This document shows positions 52,145 through 61,234 of a DNA stretch of 64,000 nt, piece after piece (position 1 is the first letter of the stretch; each line of letters starts with the position of its first letter). Source of the DNA: Bacteroidota bacterium. Its GTDB lineage: Bacteria; Bacteroidota; Ignavibacteria; Palsa-1295. A program made the translations under genes and the position numbers. The stretch covers positions 124,001 through 188,000 of the forward strand of contig JAJPIO010000014.1 of NCBI GenBank assembly GCA_021324735.1. Reading direction: 5' to 3'. The notes under the pieces were generated by a model. It was not told where the DNA came from. It saw only the letters and a program-made list of their open reading frames with translations, and made no database searches.

Positions 52145-53165
52145 GAACCCCGGCTTCAGCCAATATTTTGCCGGCATTCTCGACGATAGCATTGTGCATT
52201 TCCTCATAAGTGCGAGGACCATGCACTCGTGCACCGGCGGCATGAAAATGTCCATTGCCACCAAACGATTGTGCGAAGCGTGCTGCTGAAACATCATTCT
52301 TAGAGCGTGTTGAGACCTTCCAGCCTTCCTTAAGCTCGAGCAGGAAAACGGACATCACAATACCTTTAACCTGAAAGGGCATTTGCACGAGGCCATCGAC
52401 GTCCTCCTCCATTGCATCGGCAGCTCGCAAATTGGCTTGCGAAATATGCTGGAAGGCCATCAGGCCATCGTAGTGGTATTCGAGTGAATTGAGCGCATCC
52501 CGAATGAGAAGTAAACGGCCGGCTGGGGATGTGTTATAGACCTCATTGTAGGTTGCAACAGGATCTGCTCCGAGTTCTATAAGATCAGCACACATTCGCA
52601 TTACTGTTGCCGTTGTTCTGGGGAAGCGGAAACTACCGGTGTCGGTCATAATTGCAACGTAAAGTGCCGTTGCGCCTTTGGAAGAGATTGTACCACCCAA
52701 CACTGGTTTTGCAGCATCGATCAGCCGCATAATAAGTTCGCCGGTCGAGCAGGCTTCCGTATCAATATAATACTGCGAAGCGAATTCTTTTGGATTGAGG
52801 TGATGATCGATCACAATAACCGGTAGCTTCCCTGAGGTCACGAATGGTCCTAACGATCGTGTTCGCTCCGGATCGTTTACGTCCAGTACCATTATCATCT
52901 CCGCCTGACGTATCGACTCCGTATGTTTTGCTTCATCAAATTGCTCGATGGTCGGACGTTCGTGGTCCAGGAACAGATAATTATAAGGGGTTGGCGAATG
53001 ATTGATAATGCGCACCTGCTTCCCGATGGAGAGAAGCCATTCTGCTAAGCCAATTTCAGAGCCCAATGCATCACCATCCGGATTGACGTGGGTGGTGATA
53101 ATAAAGGACTCATGCCCAGAAACCTGATGAATAAACGACGAAAAATCGAGCTTATTGTTAACCAT
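52125..53165 (-). CDS. DHH-family phosphoesterase, NrnA type
   Basis: About 346 residues from the ATG at 53165 (a GTG at 53189 is possible). The DHH domain shows TTHVNPDGDALGSEIGLAEWL, MIMVLDVNDPERTRSLG and VIVIDHHLNP. The DHHA1 domain ends with GGNGHFHAAGARVHGP. Such bifunctional oligoribonuclease/pAp phosphatases degrade short RNA pieces and 3'-phosphoadenosine 5'-phosphate. The gene is divergent from the M1 peptidase at 53246, with 80 bases between them. The last 20 coding bases overlap the GT9 gene tail to tail. Confidence 0.9.
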   Translation of the reverse strand: MVNNKLDFSSFIHQVSGHESFIITTHVNPDGDALGSEIGLAEWLLSIGKQVRIINHSPTPYNYLFLDHERPTIEQFDEAKHTESIRQAEMIMVLDVNDPERTRSLGPFVTSGKLPVIVIDHHLNPKEFASQYYIDTEACSTGELIMRLIDAAKPVLGGTISSKGATALYVAIMTDTGSFRFPRTTATVMRMCADLIELGADPVATYNEVYNTSPAGRLLLIRDALNSLEYHYDGLMAFQHISQANLRAADAMEEDVDGLVQMPFQVKGIVMSVFLLELKEGWKVSTRSKNDVSAARFAQSFGGNGHFHAAGARVHGPRTYEEMHNAIVENAGKILAEAGVLKPQVA

Positions 53166-53245
53166 AAGGAGCGACCAACAGGGGAGCACGATGAGAGATT
53201 CACATGAGGATGAATTATTTTGCTAGGGGCATTATTTAGTTTATC

Positions 53246-55153
53246 ATGCGCCTCGCAATTCTCGTTTTTATACTGAGTCTGGCTCGTGTAAGCTATGGCC
53301 TTCCAGTAATGGTCACCGATACCATCCCGTTCGATACGGATTCTTCGTTCGACGTAAATTACATGAAGCTCGATCTCTTCGTGCGACCTGATACGGAATA
53401 TATTGCCGGCAACGTTGAGCTTTTGTCTCACGCGAATATTTTAAGAGGCGACAGAACTATCCAACTGAGCCTTCGCGAGCAGCTACAGGTCGATACGATT
53501 ACCGAGAATGGAAGCCCAGCCACATTCTCGCATATCGGTGACAAGCTATTCGTAACCTTGAGCAGAATCTATGCGCCGGGAGAGCGATTTATTCTTAAGG
53601 TTTACTACCATGGCTTCTCAACGACACCGGACCGAAGGGGATTTATTCATACGACGCAACTTATGCCGGCTCCTGGCAACTTCACTTCATGGTCTAGTAG
53701 CGAGCCGTTTAATGCCAAAGATTGGATCCCTTGCAAAGATAATCCCGCCGATAAACTCGATTCTGCCGATCTAATATTCACTTGTCCAAAACCTAATAAT
53801 ATCTCTTCGAATGGAATATTAACTCGCGTTGTCGAGCATGACACAACGACGACATTTTATTGGCATGAATCGTATCCGATCGATCACTATTTGCTGGCTT
53901 TTCAGTGTACTATTGCAGATACCATCTCTCATTGGCATCATTGGGCCGATGGTGACAGCACTTATATTATGCATTGGGTATATCCCGTTTCGATGGATAC
54001 CATGCCCGACCGATTAAAGATTATCGATACAATCCTCGACTTATACGATCGTTGGTTCGGACCGTATCCTTTCCGGCATGAGAAATATGGTTTTGCACAA
54101 TGGGAAGGAGGTGGAATGGAAAATCAAACCCTCTCTTTCTGCAATTCTGCCGATCCTGGGTTAGTAGCCCATGAAACGGCCCACCAGTGGTTTGGAGATG
54201 CTATTACCTGTAAAACATGGAATGACTGTTGGCTCAATGAAGGCTTTGCTACGTACATTGCAGACGAATACAATGGGTATTTTCGTCACTTGGTAAGCTT
54301 TGATACTATTATGAAAGGGCACGAACGCGATGTGACCTCACAACCGGGTGGGACTGTGCACACACCAGATAGCCTTCTCGTTCCGAATACGCTCAATGGC
54401 CGATTGGTCTATAGCAAAGCGGCGCTACTACTGCACATGTTGAATTTTATTCTAGGCAGCGATTCTGCTTTTTTCCGATGTATTCGTGAGTATATAACGG
54501 GGCCGCTTCGGTATCATGTTGCATCGGCTGAAGATTTTCGGGCGGCGGTCGAGAAAGCAAGCGGACGTGATCTCAAGTGGTTCTTTAACGAATGGGTATA
54601 TGGCGACGGTTATCCTATCTATTCTGTGACGTGGGCCGCAAAGGATAGCTTGCACCCCGTAGTTGCAATATCCGAGCGAGGCTCGACGGAATACAGCCCA
54701 TTCTTTACAATGCCGATCGAATTAGAATTTAAAGGTGTCGGTATCGACACAATCGTTCAAGTATGGGACGATCAAGCCCTCAAGGCGTTTCAATTTTCGT
54801 TTTCGAAGCCGGTCCAGGTAATGGTCTTCGATCCTCATAATTGGCTTTTGGACGGGGAAGAACCAAGAACGCTCGCTGTTCGAATATCTCAGTCTCAAGC
54901 GATGCCTTTTACTGTAAGTAAGGAAGTAAGTGGTTATGACTTCATGTTCTCGACTTCAAGCGCAGGGGACACTCATATTGCGATTTACGATATGCTTGGA
55001 CGAGAGGTTTGCATCATCCCTCTCGGGATGCTGGATGAAGGCGCTCATTCGATTCCTTACCAATTTCCGGCGCTTATAAACGGGATGTATATCTGTCAGT
55101 TGTTTGTAAATGACAGAGCCACCGCCAGTTCTCGCTTTATCGTAACGCAGTAA
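53246..55153 (+). CDS. Secreted M1 metallopeptidase with T9SS sorting domain
   Basis: 635 residues: signal peptide (MRLAILVFILSLARVSYG), M1 peptidase with the canonical GGGMENQTL substrate loop and HETAH (309-313) plus Glu332, LVYSKAALLLHML with the catalytic-Tyr region, then a C-terminal type A T9SS domain (DTHIAIYDMLGREVCIIPLGM ... LINGMYICQLFVNDRATASSRFIVTQ). It is a shorter and different design from the two giant M1 proteins at 15278-21639: secreted by T9SS instead of carrying a barrel. The stop codon abuts that of the DUF5723-like gene (TAATTA). Confidence 0.93.
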   Translation: MRLAILVFILSLARVSYGLPVMVTDTIPFDTDSSFDVNYMKLDLFVRPDTEYIAGNVELLSHANILRGDRTIQLSLREQLQVDTITENGSPATFSHIGDKLFVTLSRIYAPGERFILKVYYHGFSTTPDRRGFIHTTQLMPAPGNFTSWSSSEPFNAKDWIPCKDNPADKLDSADLIFTCPKPNNISSNGILTRVVEHDTTTTFYWHESYPIDHYLLAFQCTIADTISHWHHWADGDSTYIMHWVYPVSMDTMPDRLKIIDTILDLYDRWFGPYPFRHEKYGFAQWEGGGMENQTLSFCNSADPGLVAHETAHQWFGDAITCKTWNDCWLNEGFATYIADEYNGYFRHLVSFDTIMKGHERDVTSQPGGTVHTPDSLLVPNTLNGRLVYSKAALLLHMLNFILGSDSAFFRCIREYITGPLRYHVASAEDFRAAVEKASGRDLKWFFNEWVYGDGYPIYSVTWAAKDSLHPVVAISERGSTEYSPFFTMPIELEFKGVGIDTIVQVWDDQALKAFQFSFSKPVQVMVFDPHNWLLDGEEPRTLAVRISQSQAMPFTVSKEVSGYDFMFSTSSAGDTHIAIYDMLGREVCIIPLGMLDEGAHSIPYQFPALINGMYICQLFVNDRATASSRFIVTQ

Positions 55154-56656
55154 TTAGAAAAGAATCTTTAGTCCGAAGACCACATCACTATGGCTATCGC
55201 TTTTAAAGAGCGACGTAAGCCCTGCGGTACCAACGTCGAATTGGACGATATTAGCGATTCCCAGTCCTGCAGCCAGAGTTAGATCGCTGGTACCGTCCTG
55301 CGTGGTAAACCCGAGAGCGGTATGATAGGAAAAAGCGCTGCTGGGATGGTCGAGAATGACAGCGATTCCAAGCCGTCCGTGATTGGGTGATCCGACAACA
55401 TCCGTAAGTCCTAAAGCGTATTCTGCAGCAGCTTCTACATCGCTACCGGCAATGGAAAGTCCAATTTGAGAAAAATCGATCGCGCCGGCGATATGTAAGG
55501 TGGTCGGTAGTGAACTTGAGAAGGCTGCTGCGTTTGTATCGAGTTTACCACCCAATGTCTGAAGCTTGGAGTTAACGGTATCTCTGCTGCCGAGAGAGCC
55601 GAATCCAACGTTGATCGAAGTATCGGCCGACCTTACATAAGTGTTTTTATTCCAGGTAATGCTGCCAATATCAGTGACACTGATCGCGCATTGCCACGGG
55701 GAGTGCTGTACGCTATCATAAAAGCCGAGGGTAAAACCGATGTCTCCTCCAATACCGGAACCGGCAGAAGCATTCACAAGAAGATCCGAAGAAAACCCAT
55801 TGGGAAGATGATTCGGATTAAAAATATCCGGATAAGAGGAAGTAATCTTATAATTGACGGAAAATCGTGCGCCACCATTGGGCTGGTACTGCTGACCATT
55901 CATATCGTTGATCGCGAACGTGGAATTAGGGTCCATCCGCAAATAACCGATACCCATCAGGTATTTTAAGGCAGCACCACCTAATAATTGCAAATCCCCA
56001 GATCCGTTCTCTCCAACAAGACATTTTGCATAACTCAGGGAGTAGTCTCCGTACCAGATCGCTTGCAGGTCCACCTGCTGGGTGGGAAGATGGAAACCTT
56101 GGATGAGTCTGCTAATAAAACCAAGAGAAACATAATTTAAAAATGCATCAGGAATATCCGACCGAACGGCTGCATGCAGTGACCCAGTAAGAGCCAGCGT
56201 TCCAAAATTGGGATTGTAATAAGAGAGTCCGAAAATTCTGAGGTCGGCGGTACTGGAAAGTTTATTACCACCTAAAAGATTGGCAAGCGAAATGCGAACG
56301 GAATCGCCCCGTGTGATCGAATCCGCAGTGAGCACCTGTGATGCAAGAGCAGAGTCGGTGAAGCCGCTCGCAATAGCATTGATCTGAGAAAAGCTTGGGC
56401 CGGCGTTGATACCAAAAGAAGATATAGGAACGATCGAAAGCTCCCAGGTACGAGGCGTGCCAAGAGCAAGAAGCGAAGGGTTAAGTCCTACAGCATCCAA
56501 ACCACGGCTGGTAATTGCATACGTACGCCCGGCACCATGTGCAAATGGGGACGTATGCTCAATGCTTTCCTGAGCGTGAACGATCGTCGAGCAGAGAAGA
56601 AGTACAGTGGCGAATCCACCGATCCGGCTTATAACTTTATGAAAAGAGGCCGTCAT
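55154..56656 (-). CDS. Outer-membrane barrel-type protein (DUF5723-like)
   Basis: 500 residues. Signal peptide (ending TIVHAQ), then AHGAGRTYAITSRGLDAVGLNPSLLALGTPRTWELSIVPISSFGINAGP, an opening seen in DUF5723-type outer-membrane proteins of Bacteroidota, where it resembles FadL-like or PorV-like barrels. Alternating strands continue to the terminal Phe (VVFGLKILF). The family function is not established. It is the last gene of an overlapping minus-strand set: the ATG overlaps the aminopeptidase P stop by four bases. Name by pattern, moderate confidence. Confidence 0.78.
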   Translation of the reverse strand: MTASFHKVISRIGGFATVLLLCSTIVHAQESIEHTSPFAHGAGRTYAITSRGLDAVGLNPSLLALGTPRTWELSIVPISSFGINAGPSFSQINAIASGFTDSALASQVLTADSITRGDSVRISLANLLGGNKLSSTADLRIFGLSYYNPNFGTLALTGSLHAAVRSDIPDAFLNYVSLGFISRLIQGFHLPTQQVDLQAIWYGDYSLSYAKCLVGENGSGDLQLLGGAALKYLMGIGYLRMDPNSTFAINDMNGQQYQPNGGARFSVNYKITSSYPDIFNPNHLPNGFSSDLLVNASAGSGIGGDIGFTLGFYDSVQHSPWQCAISVTDIGSITWNKNTYVRSADTSINVGFGSLGSRDTVNSKLQTLGGKLDTNAAAFSSSLPTTLHIAGAIDFSQIGLSIAGSDVEAAAEYALGLTDVVGSPNHGRLGIAVILDHPSSAFSYHTALGFTTQDGTSDLTLAAGLGIANIVQFDVGTAGLTSLFKSDSHSDVVFGLKILF

Positions 56657-58119
56657 TTTTTCGTATGCAATTGAAGGCGCGATTCCGACAGGAGCCGCTC
56701 GAGAGCGGCAATAGTGCGGGGCGAATTAGAAGAAAGATTTTCAGGTCCGTGAGCGGTCACGAGAATATCATCTTCAATACGGCAACCAATGTTCCACCAC
56801 TTTGGGTCGCAGGGGCTGCCGGCCGGTATGTAAATACCGGGCTCTACGGTAAGCACATTGCCAGGCTCTAATGGCCCGTAAAGGCCAGCATCGTGCACGT
56901 CCAAGCCCAGATAATGTGATGTACCGTGCATAAAGTATCGGCGGTAATCGGCTGAATCATAAATAATACCCAGTTTTAGGAGACCATCCGTAATGACCTT
57001 TACTGCTGCAAAATGGGCAGCCCGAAACGGTGCTCCGGTAACGCAGGCCTTAATGCCGCTATCTTGTGCGGCCAAAACAATCTCATAGATCTTGCGCTGT
57101 TCCGGAGTAAACGTGCCGTTAATGGGGAAGCTACGGGTAACATCGGCTGAGTAGCCGTGATACTCCGCCCCCATATCCATTTCGATAAAATCTCCTGATT
57201 CGGTCTTGCGGCGGTTCGTCTCATAATGTAAAATGGTAGAATTAGGCCCGCTGCCGACAATACACGGATAGGCAGTATACTCAGCCCCATTCTTAGTGAA
57301 GATATCTTCAGCTTCCGCCTGAATTTGGTACTCATACCATCCCGGCCTGGCGTCCCGAATGACCGCATTATGCGCTTCGTTCGAGATAGAGATTGCCTTG
57401 CGCATAAGCCGAAGCTCTTCCGGAGTTTTAACGGCACGAAATCGCGCAAGGAGTTGGTGTAGTGTGGTTAATATCGAGAGGTTAGGAAAATTATTGTGGA
57501 CGATCGCTCGTGCCTCGGTATCAGATAGCAATAAAGTATCCCGAATCAATTCGCGAGGTTTTCCATAATGTGGATTATAATATAGTATCTGGGTATTGGG
57601 CAATATTCTTGTGAGAAGATCAGGCAAGCTATCGATCGAGTATGCTGAAGCAACGTGTAGGGCGGATAACGCTCCCTGAGGCCCTAACCGGTAGCCGGTC
57701 CAGGTCTCGGCTGCTGGATTACGATCTCGCACGAACAGCATCTCATGCACCGTTTGACCGTTTGCTAACGCAATACCGTCTTTACTTAAAACTAAAGCAG
57801 AGCCGGGTTCCCAGCAACCTGTCAAGTAATAAAAGTCAGGGTCTTGATGATATTCGTATGTAATATCGTTTGATCGAGTTTTTTCCGGAGTCGCAAAGAG
57901 AACTGCAACGGAATGTGACGCCATGGAGTCGAGTAAAAGCGCTCGACGGCCGGCATGAAACGAGGGAGGAAGCCGGTCGCCATCATAGACTCCGTATTTG
58001 ATAAGCGTATCGTGAGGAACCTCGCTCGCAAGGTCCTGTGCGCGCACAGGACCGAAGGAGAGCAACAATAACGAGAGAGTAACAGCAATCTTGGTGCTAC
58101 TGTAATTTATCAATTTCAC
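56653..58119 (-). CDS. Exported Xaa-Pro aminopeptidase (M24B)
   Basis: About 488 residues from the GTG at 58119, which gives a good signal peptide (VKLINYSSTKIAVTLSLLLLSFGPVRAQ); a TTG at 58131 is an alternative. The pita-bread fold binds two metals through EMDMGAEYHGYSADVTRSFP (two Asp), MHGTSHYLGLDVHD (His), LTVEPGIYIP (Glu) and CRIEDDILVT (Glu), all present. It would cut N-terminal residues before proline in the periplasm or outside. The start lies inside the pterin dehydratase gene (23-base overlap). Confidence 0.9.
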   Translation of the reverse strand: MKLINYSSTKIAVTLSLLLLSFGPVRAQDLASEVPHDTLIKYGVYDGDRLPPSFHAGRRALLLDSMASHSVAVLFATPEKTRSNDITYEYHQDPDFYYLTGCWEPGSALVLSKDGIALANGQTVHEMLFVRDRNPAAETWTGYRLGPQGALSALHVASAYSIDSLPDLLTRILPNTQILYYNPHYGKPRELIRDTLLLSDTEARAIVHNNFPNLSILTTLHQLLARFRAVKTPEELRLMRKAISISNEAHNAVIRDARPGWYEYQIQAEAEDIFTKNGAEYTAYPCIVGSGPNSTILHYETNRRKTESGDFIEMDMGAEYHGYSADVTRSFPINGTFTPEQRKIYEIVLAAQDSGIKACVTGAPFRAAHFAAVKVITDGLLKLGIIYDSADYRRYFMHGTSHYLGLDVHDAGLYGPLEPGNVLTVEPGIYIPAGSPCDPKWWNIGCRIEDDILVTAHGPENLSSNSPRTIAALERLLSESRLQLHTKK

Positions 58120-58390
58120 GTGCAAGTTCAAAATCCTTTTGAGTCACACCTCCTGCGGAGTGAGTCGAAAGCATGATCGTTACTTTCTTATAGTCCGAAA
58201 GTAAAATGTCGGGATGATGATCGTTCTTTTCAGCGATCGGTACGATCGCTTGTATAAAGCTCACAGCATCCACAAAATTTTTTCGAGTATAGGATTTCTC
58301 TATTGTGTTATTTGATGGATCGAAATGCCACCCAGCGAGTTCTCTTAAACTGTTCGAAATGTTTTCAACTGATAACCGGACTTCTTCCAT
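58097..58390 (-). CDS. Pterin-4a-carbinolamine dehydratase
   Basis: About 97 residues from the ATG at 58390; a TTG at 58405 adds five residues. The family marks are LAGWHFDPSNNTIEKSYTRKNFVDAVSFIQAI and AEKNDHHPDILLSDYKKVTIMLSTHSAGGVTQKDFELAREID, with the catalytic His pair HHPD. It regenerates the pterin cofactor of aromatic amino acid hydroxylases, or acts as a transcription co-factor in some organisms. No hydroxylase gene is present nearby. It is the first gene of the minus-strand trio. Confidence 0.93.
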   Translation of the reverse strand: MEEVRLSVENISNSLRELAGWHFDPSNNTIEKSYTRKNFVDAVSFIQAIVPIAEKNDHHPDILLSDYKKVTIMLSTHSAGGVTQKDFELAREIDKLQ

Positions 58391-58528
58391 AGACGACTTA
58401 AACAATGAATTCTAATTAATTCTGGATGTTACTCTTGTAACCAAAGCCGGTTCAGACGTTTTCTATTCATTGGAATAACCTCGTTTTCGGGAGAAAAATC
58501 CGATTTATTGTTCTCATTCCCATTTAGT

Positions 58529-58939
58529 ATGAAGAATACCCTGGGTGCCTTGTTGATCGCTGCATTTGCATTTTTAGTTGTCATAAGCTCGAACTCGTGC
58601 ACTCCAAGCGCGACCACCGAAGTGGATACGACAAAATTGGTCTCGGACAATGCAACCCTTAATTTAACGAGAACAGATTCCTCCAAAACGACCGCTATCA
58701 AACTTACGTGTGGATGCTCATTCTCTATGAGCTTTACTACCGGCGGCGATACTAACCTGATACATTTTAGCTTTTTAGAGTCAGTAAATTCTACTATAAA
58801 CAGCCATACGCTGCAAGCGACGATAATTCCTTCCAGTATTAAAACATCGGGACGAGATAGCGCCTGGATCGCGATCTATCATCTCTACCATAATGTTACG
58901 CCGCTGTACGATACTGTACGCGTGTATGCCGTCTATTAA
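58529..58939 (+). CDS. Small lipoprotein with a CxC core domain (copy B)
   Basis: About 136 residues from the ATG at 58529. Signal peptide with a lipobox-like SSNSC, then a beta-rich domain: VSDNATLNLTRTDSSKTTAIKLTCGCSFSMSFTTGGDTNLIHFSFLESVNSTINSHTLQATIIPSSIKTSGRDSAWIAIYHLYHNVTPLYDTVRVYAVY. The CGC motif, strand order and D(T/S)xxV ending align with the lipoprotein at 21644-22003 (SCSC core). The function is unknown. It is convergent with the hydroxylase-like gene, the stops overlapping by four bases. Confidence 0.75.
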   Translation: MKNTLGALLIAAFAFLVVISSNSCTPSATTEVDTTKLVSDNATLNLTRTDSSKTTAIKLTCGCSFSMSFTTGGDTNLIHFSFLESVNSTINSHTLQATIIPSSIKTSGRDSAWIAIYHLYHNVTPLYDTVRVYAVY

Positions 58940-59703
58940 AACCGCCGGAACGCGAAGGTGTGTTGTAAAAAATAGTTAGTAGGGAAGCCGATATCTCCAA
59001 GACCGTAAGATGTCGGCTTTTTCGCTGTTGGTAGGTAGGCGGTACCAAATAACCAGTCCCAGACTGCCAGTTTTGTCGAGTAGTTGCGATTATGTGCTTC
59101 CGCATCGGTCGCATGGTGCCAGCGGTGCATCTCCGGTCCGTTGATCAGGCGCTGCCATTTGCCGGAATGGACATCAAAATTGGAATGAATGTACATTCCC
59201 CACACGGCATCCATCGCTCCCTTGATCACTATTACAGCCGGCGACGCTCCCAGGACTATTAACGCTCCGAACTCGATCCCCTGATTGATCAGGATCTCGA
59301 TCGTATGCGATCGCGCTCCGGAGAGCCAGTCCACTTCATCCGTTGCATGGTGAGCCTCATGGATCCGCCAGAGAACGGAGGAGTGATGCTGCCACCGATG
59401 AAACCAGTAGATATAAAGGTCGTGCTCGACCAGGAAAAAGCCTAACTGCGCCATTATCGGCCAATTAGAGACCAGACCAAGTTTTGAAATATGAGTAAAG
59501 AATGGAATATGTTCAATGACCCAGGAAATGATAAGAGCGCACACATAACTTTGTGCGATACCATACATAATAAGATCGTTGAAAAATTGCTTACGGAGAA
59601 ATCGCTGGCCTTTGTCATACGGTCGCCATCGTTCGAGAGCAACGATAGTGAGTGCCCCGATCACAATGGAGGCCGTAGAGATCCAACGAATATTTCCTGT
59701 CAT
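58936..59703 (-). CDS. Sterol desaturase / fatty acid hydroxylase superfamily membrane protein
   Basis: 255 residues, four or five membrane segments and three His clusters that bind a di-iron centre: HDLYIYWFHRWQHH, HEAHHATDEV and HRWHHATDAEAH. The family adds hydroxyl or double bonds to lipids, ceramides or carotenoids. Nine bases separate its start from the NeuB gene, so it belongs to the surface-sugar operon. It may hydroxylate a fatty acyl group or membrane lipid linked to that glycan. Substrate unknown. Confidence 0.88.
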   Translation of the reverse strand: MTGNIRWISTASIVIGALTIVALERWRPYDKGQRFLRKQFFNDLIMYGIAQSYVCALIISWVIEHIPFFTHISKLGLVSNWPIMAQLGFFLVEHDLYIYWFHRWQHHSSVLWRIHEAHHATDEVDWLSGARSHTIEILINQGIEFGALIVLGASPAVIVIKGAMDAVWGMYIHSNFDVHSGKWQRLINGPEMHRWHHATDAEAHNRNYSTKLAVWDWLFGTAYLPTAKKPTSYGLGDIGFPTNYFLQHTFAFRRF

Positions 59704-59712
59704 ACCATTAAG

Positions 59713-60648
59713 CTATGATGCGCGAGGAATCGCTGTTCCGCTGGCGCTCACGAGCGCCGGCTCGAAGACCGATGGCTGACGGCGAAGCTTCTTACGTTGA
59801 GACAACTCGCTATCATAAACGCGCTTAACGCCATCGCCGAGCGCTTGCTCGATATCGCGAATATTTTCGACAAGCCGCTTGAAACCGATAAGTTCGACGG
59901 AGGCCGCTTGATCGGATCCCCATAAGGCGCGGTCCAGCGTGATATGGCGCTCTACAAATGTGGCACCCATTGCTACCGCCGCCCATGTTGGAGAAAGACC
60001 GACCTCATGCCCCGAATAACCGATCGGACACATAGGAAAGCGATCGCGAAGCGTAGTGATCATCCGAAGATTCAACTCTTCAAGCGGGCACGGATATGTT
60101 GATGTCGCATGAGCAAGCAATAGCTTGCGGGTACCTAATTGCGAGACGGCCATTTCGATCTCTTGCATGGTCGACATGCCGGTCGATAGCATGACGGGTT
60201 TGCCTGTCGATCGGGTTTTTTCCAACAAGGCAGCATCGCTTAAGGATGCGGATGCGATCTTATAACACGGAGGATCGAACGTTTCGATGAAATCCACGCT
60301 CGGTTCATCCCAACAGGACGCGAACCATGCAATCTTCTTTTCCCGGCAATAACGATCGATCTCGGCATAATCCGCAAGATCGAATTCAACGCGGTGCCTG
60401 TAGTCGATATACGTCATTCGCCCCCAGGGCGTGTCACGTTCGATATACCACTGATCGTGTGGAACGCAAAGCTCGGGCGTGCGCTTTTGAAACTTTACGG
60501 CATCGCAGCCTGCTGCGACAGCGCCATCGATCATCTTCTTGGCCAGATCGAGCGAGCCATTATGATTGATCCCTATTTCAGCAATAATATATACCGGTTC
60601 TCCATCACCAATCAAATGCTTACCTATTTGGACTACTGGGCGTTGCAT
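59713..60648 (-). CDS. neuB: N-acetylneuraminate synthase (NeuB-like)
   Basis: About 311 residues from the ATG at 60648 (MQRPVVQIGKHLIGDGEPVYIIAEIGINHNGSLDLAKKMIDGAVAAGCDAVKFQKR); the open frame extends to 60744 but is not family-like there. The barrel holds YKIASASLSDAALLEKTRSTGKPVMLSTGMS, the LLLAHATSTYPCPLEELNL block and GYSGHEVGLSPTWAAVAMGATFVERHITLDR. The enzyme joins phosphoenolpyruvate to an amino-hexose to give a nonulosonic acid (sialic, legionaminic or pseudaminic type). A C-terminal SAF antifreeze-like domain is missing: the protein ends soon after the barrel. That is unusual for NeuB. Confidence 0.87.
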   Translation of the reverse strand: MQRPVVQIGKHLIGDGEPVYIIAEIGINHNGSLDLAKKMIDGAVAAGCDAVKFQKRTPELCVPHDQWYIERDTPWGRMTYIDYRHRVEFDLADYAEIDRYCREKKIAWFASCWDEPSVDFIETFDPPCYKIASASLSDAALLEKTRSTGKPVMLSTGMSTMQEIEMAVSQLGTRKLLLAHATSTYPCPLEELNLRMITTLRDRFPMCPIGYSGHEVGLSPTWAAVAMGATFVERHITLDRALWGSDQAASVELIGFKRLVENIRDIEQALGDGVKRVYDSELSQRKKLRRQPSVFEPALVSASGTAIPRAS

Positions 60649-60682
60649 ATTCCGATTCCTCCTTGATATTATTCGGACAAAC

Positions 60683-61234
60683 TTACTTTCTGCTCCGCTG
60701 GAGCATGATCCATTCTGCAAAATCTCTGAAGGCGCCATTACCACCTGGCGCTTTAGCGACGTAGTGTGCGGCTTTCCGCGCTATAGGCATAGCATCGCCG
60801 GGACACCCGGTTAAACCTGCCGTAGCGATCTTATCCATGATCTCGAGATCATTCACATCATCGCCGATGTAGGCAAGTTCGTGAAGTTCGAGCCCCGTTT
60901 CGCGCATGATCGCCGGTAGTTTTTCGAGCTTATTATAGGTGCCGGGAAAGTAGTACGGCAATCCTAATTTTTTTGATCGCGCAGTAACCCGTGAAGAATT
61001 TTCGCGAGTCAGCATTGCGGTGTCGATACCTTGCTCGCGCAACAGGTCCATACCCATACCGTCGCGAATGCTGAACCGCTTCAGCTCTTCGCCGCGGGAG
61101 GAATAATAGACTCCCGTATCTGTTAGGACGCCATCCACGTCGGTTAATACTAGTTTGATTTGTTTTGCGCGCCGTCTGATTTCGGCCTCTGTTAATTTTT
61201 TCACTCGTGTCTTACCAGGCGGTCCATCCGCCAT
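60683..61234 (-). CDS. HAD-family phosphatase, KdsC type
   Basis: 183 residues; start at 61234 overlaps the SDR gene by 23 bases, and a GTG at 61204 is another choice. It is a C0-type HAD protein: [37 protein letters not shown] (catalytic Asp pair), [10 protein letters not shown], then [15 protein letters not shown] (Mg site). KdsC dephosphorylates 3-deoxy-D-manno-octulosonate 8-phosphate; a close relative removes the phosphate of Neu5Ac 9-phosphate. Next to NeuB the latter fits better, but either is possible. Confidence 0.9.
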   Translation of the reverse strand: MADGPPGKTRVKKLTEAEIRRRAKQIKLVLTDVDGVLTDTGVYYSSRGEELKRFSIRDGMGMDLLREQGIDTAMLTRENSSRVTARSKKLGLPYYFPGTYNKLEKLPAIMRETGLELHELAYIGDDVNDLEIMDKIATAGLTGCPGDAMPIARKAAHYVAKAPGGNGAFRDFAEWIMLQRSRK

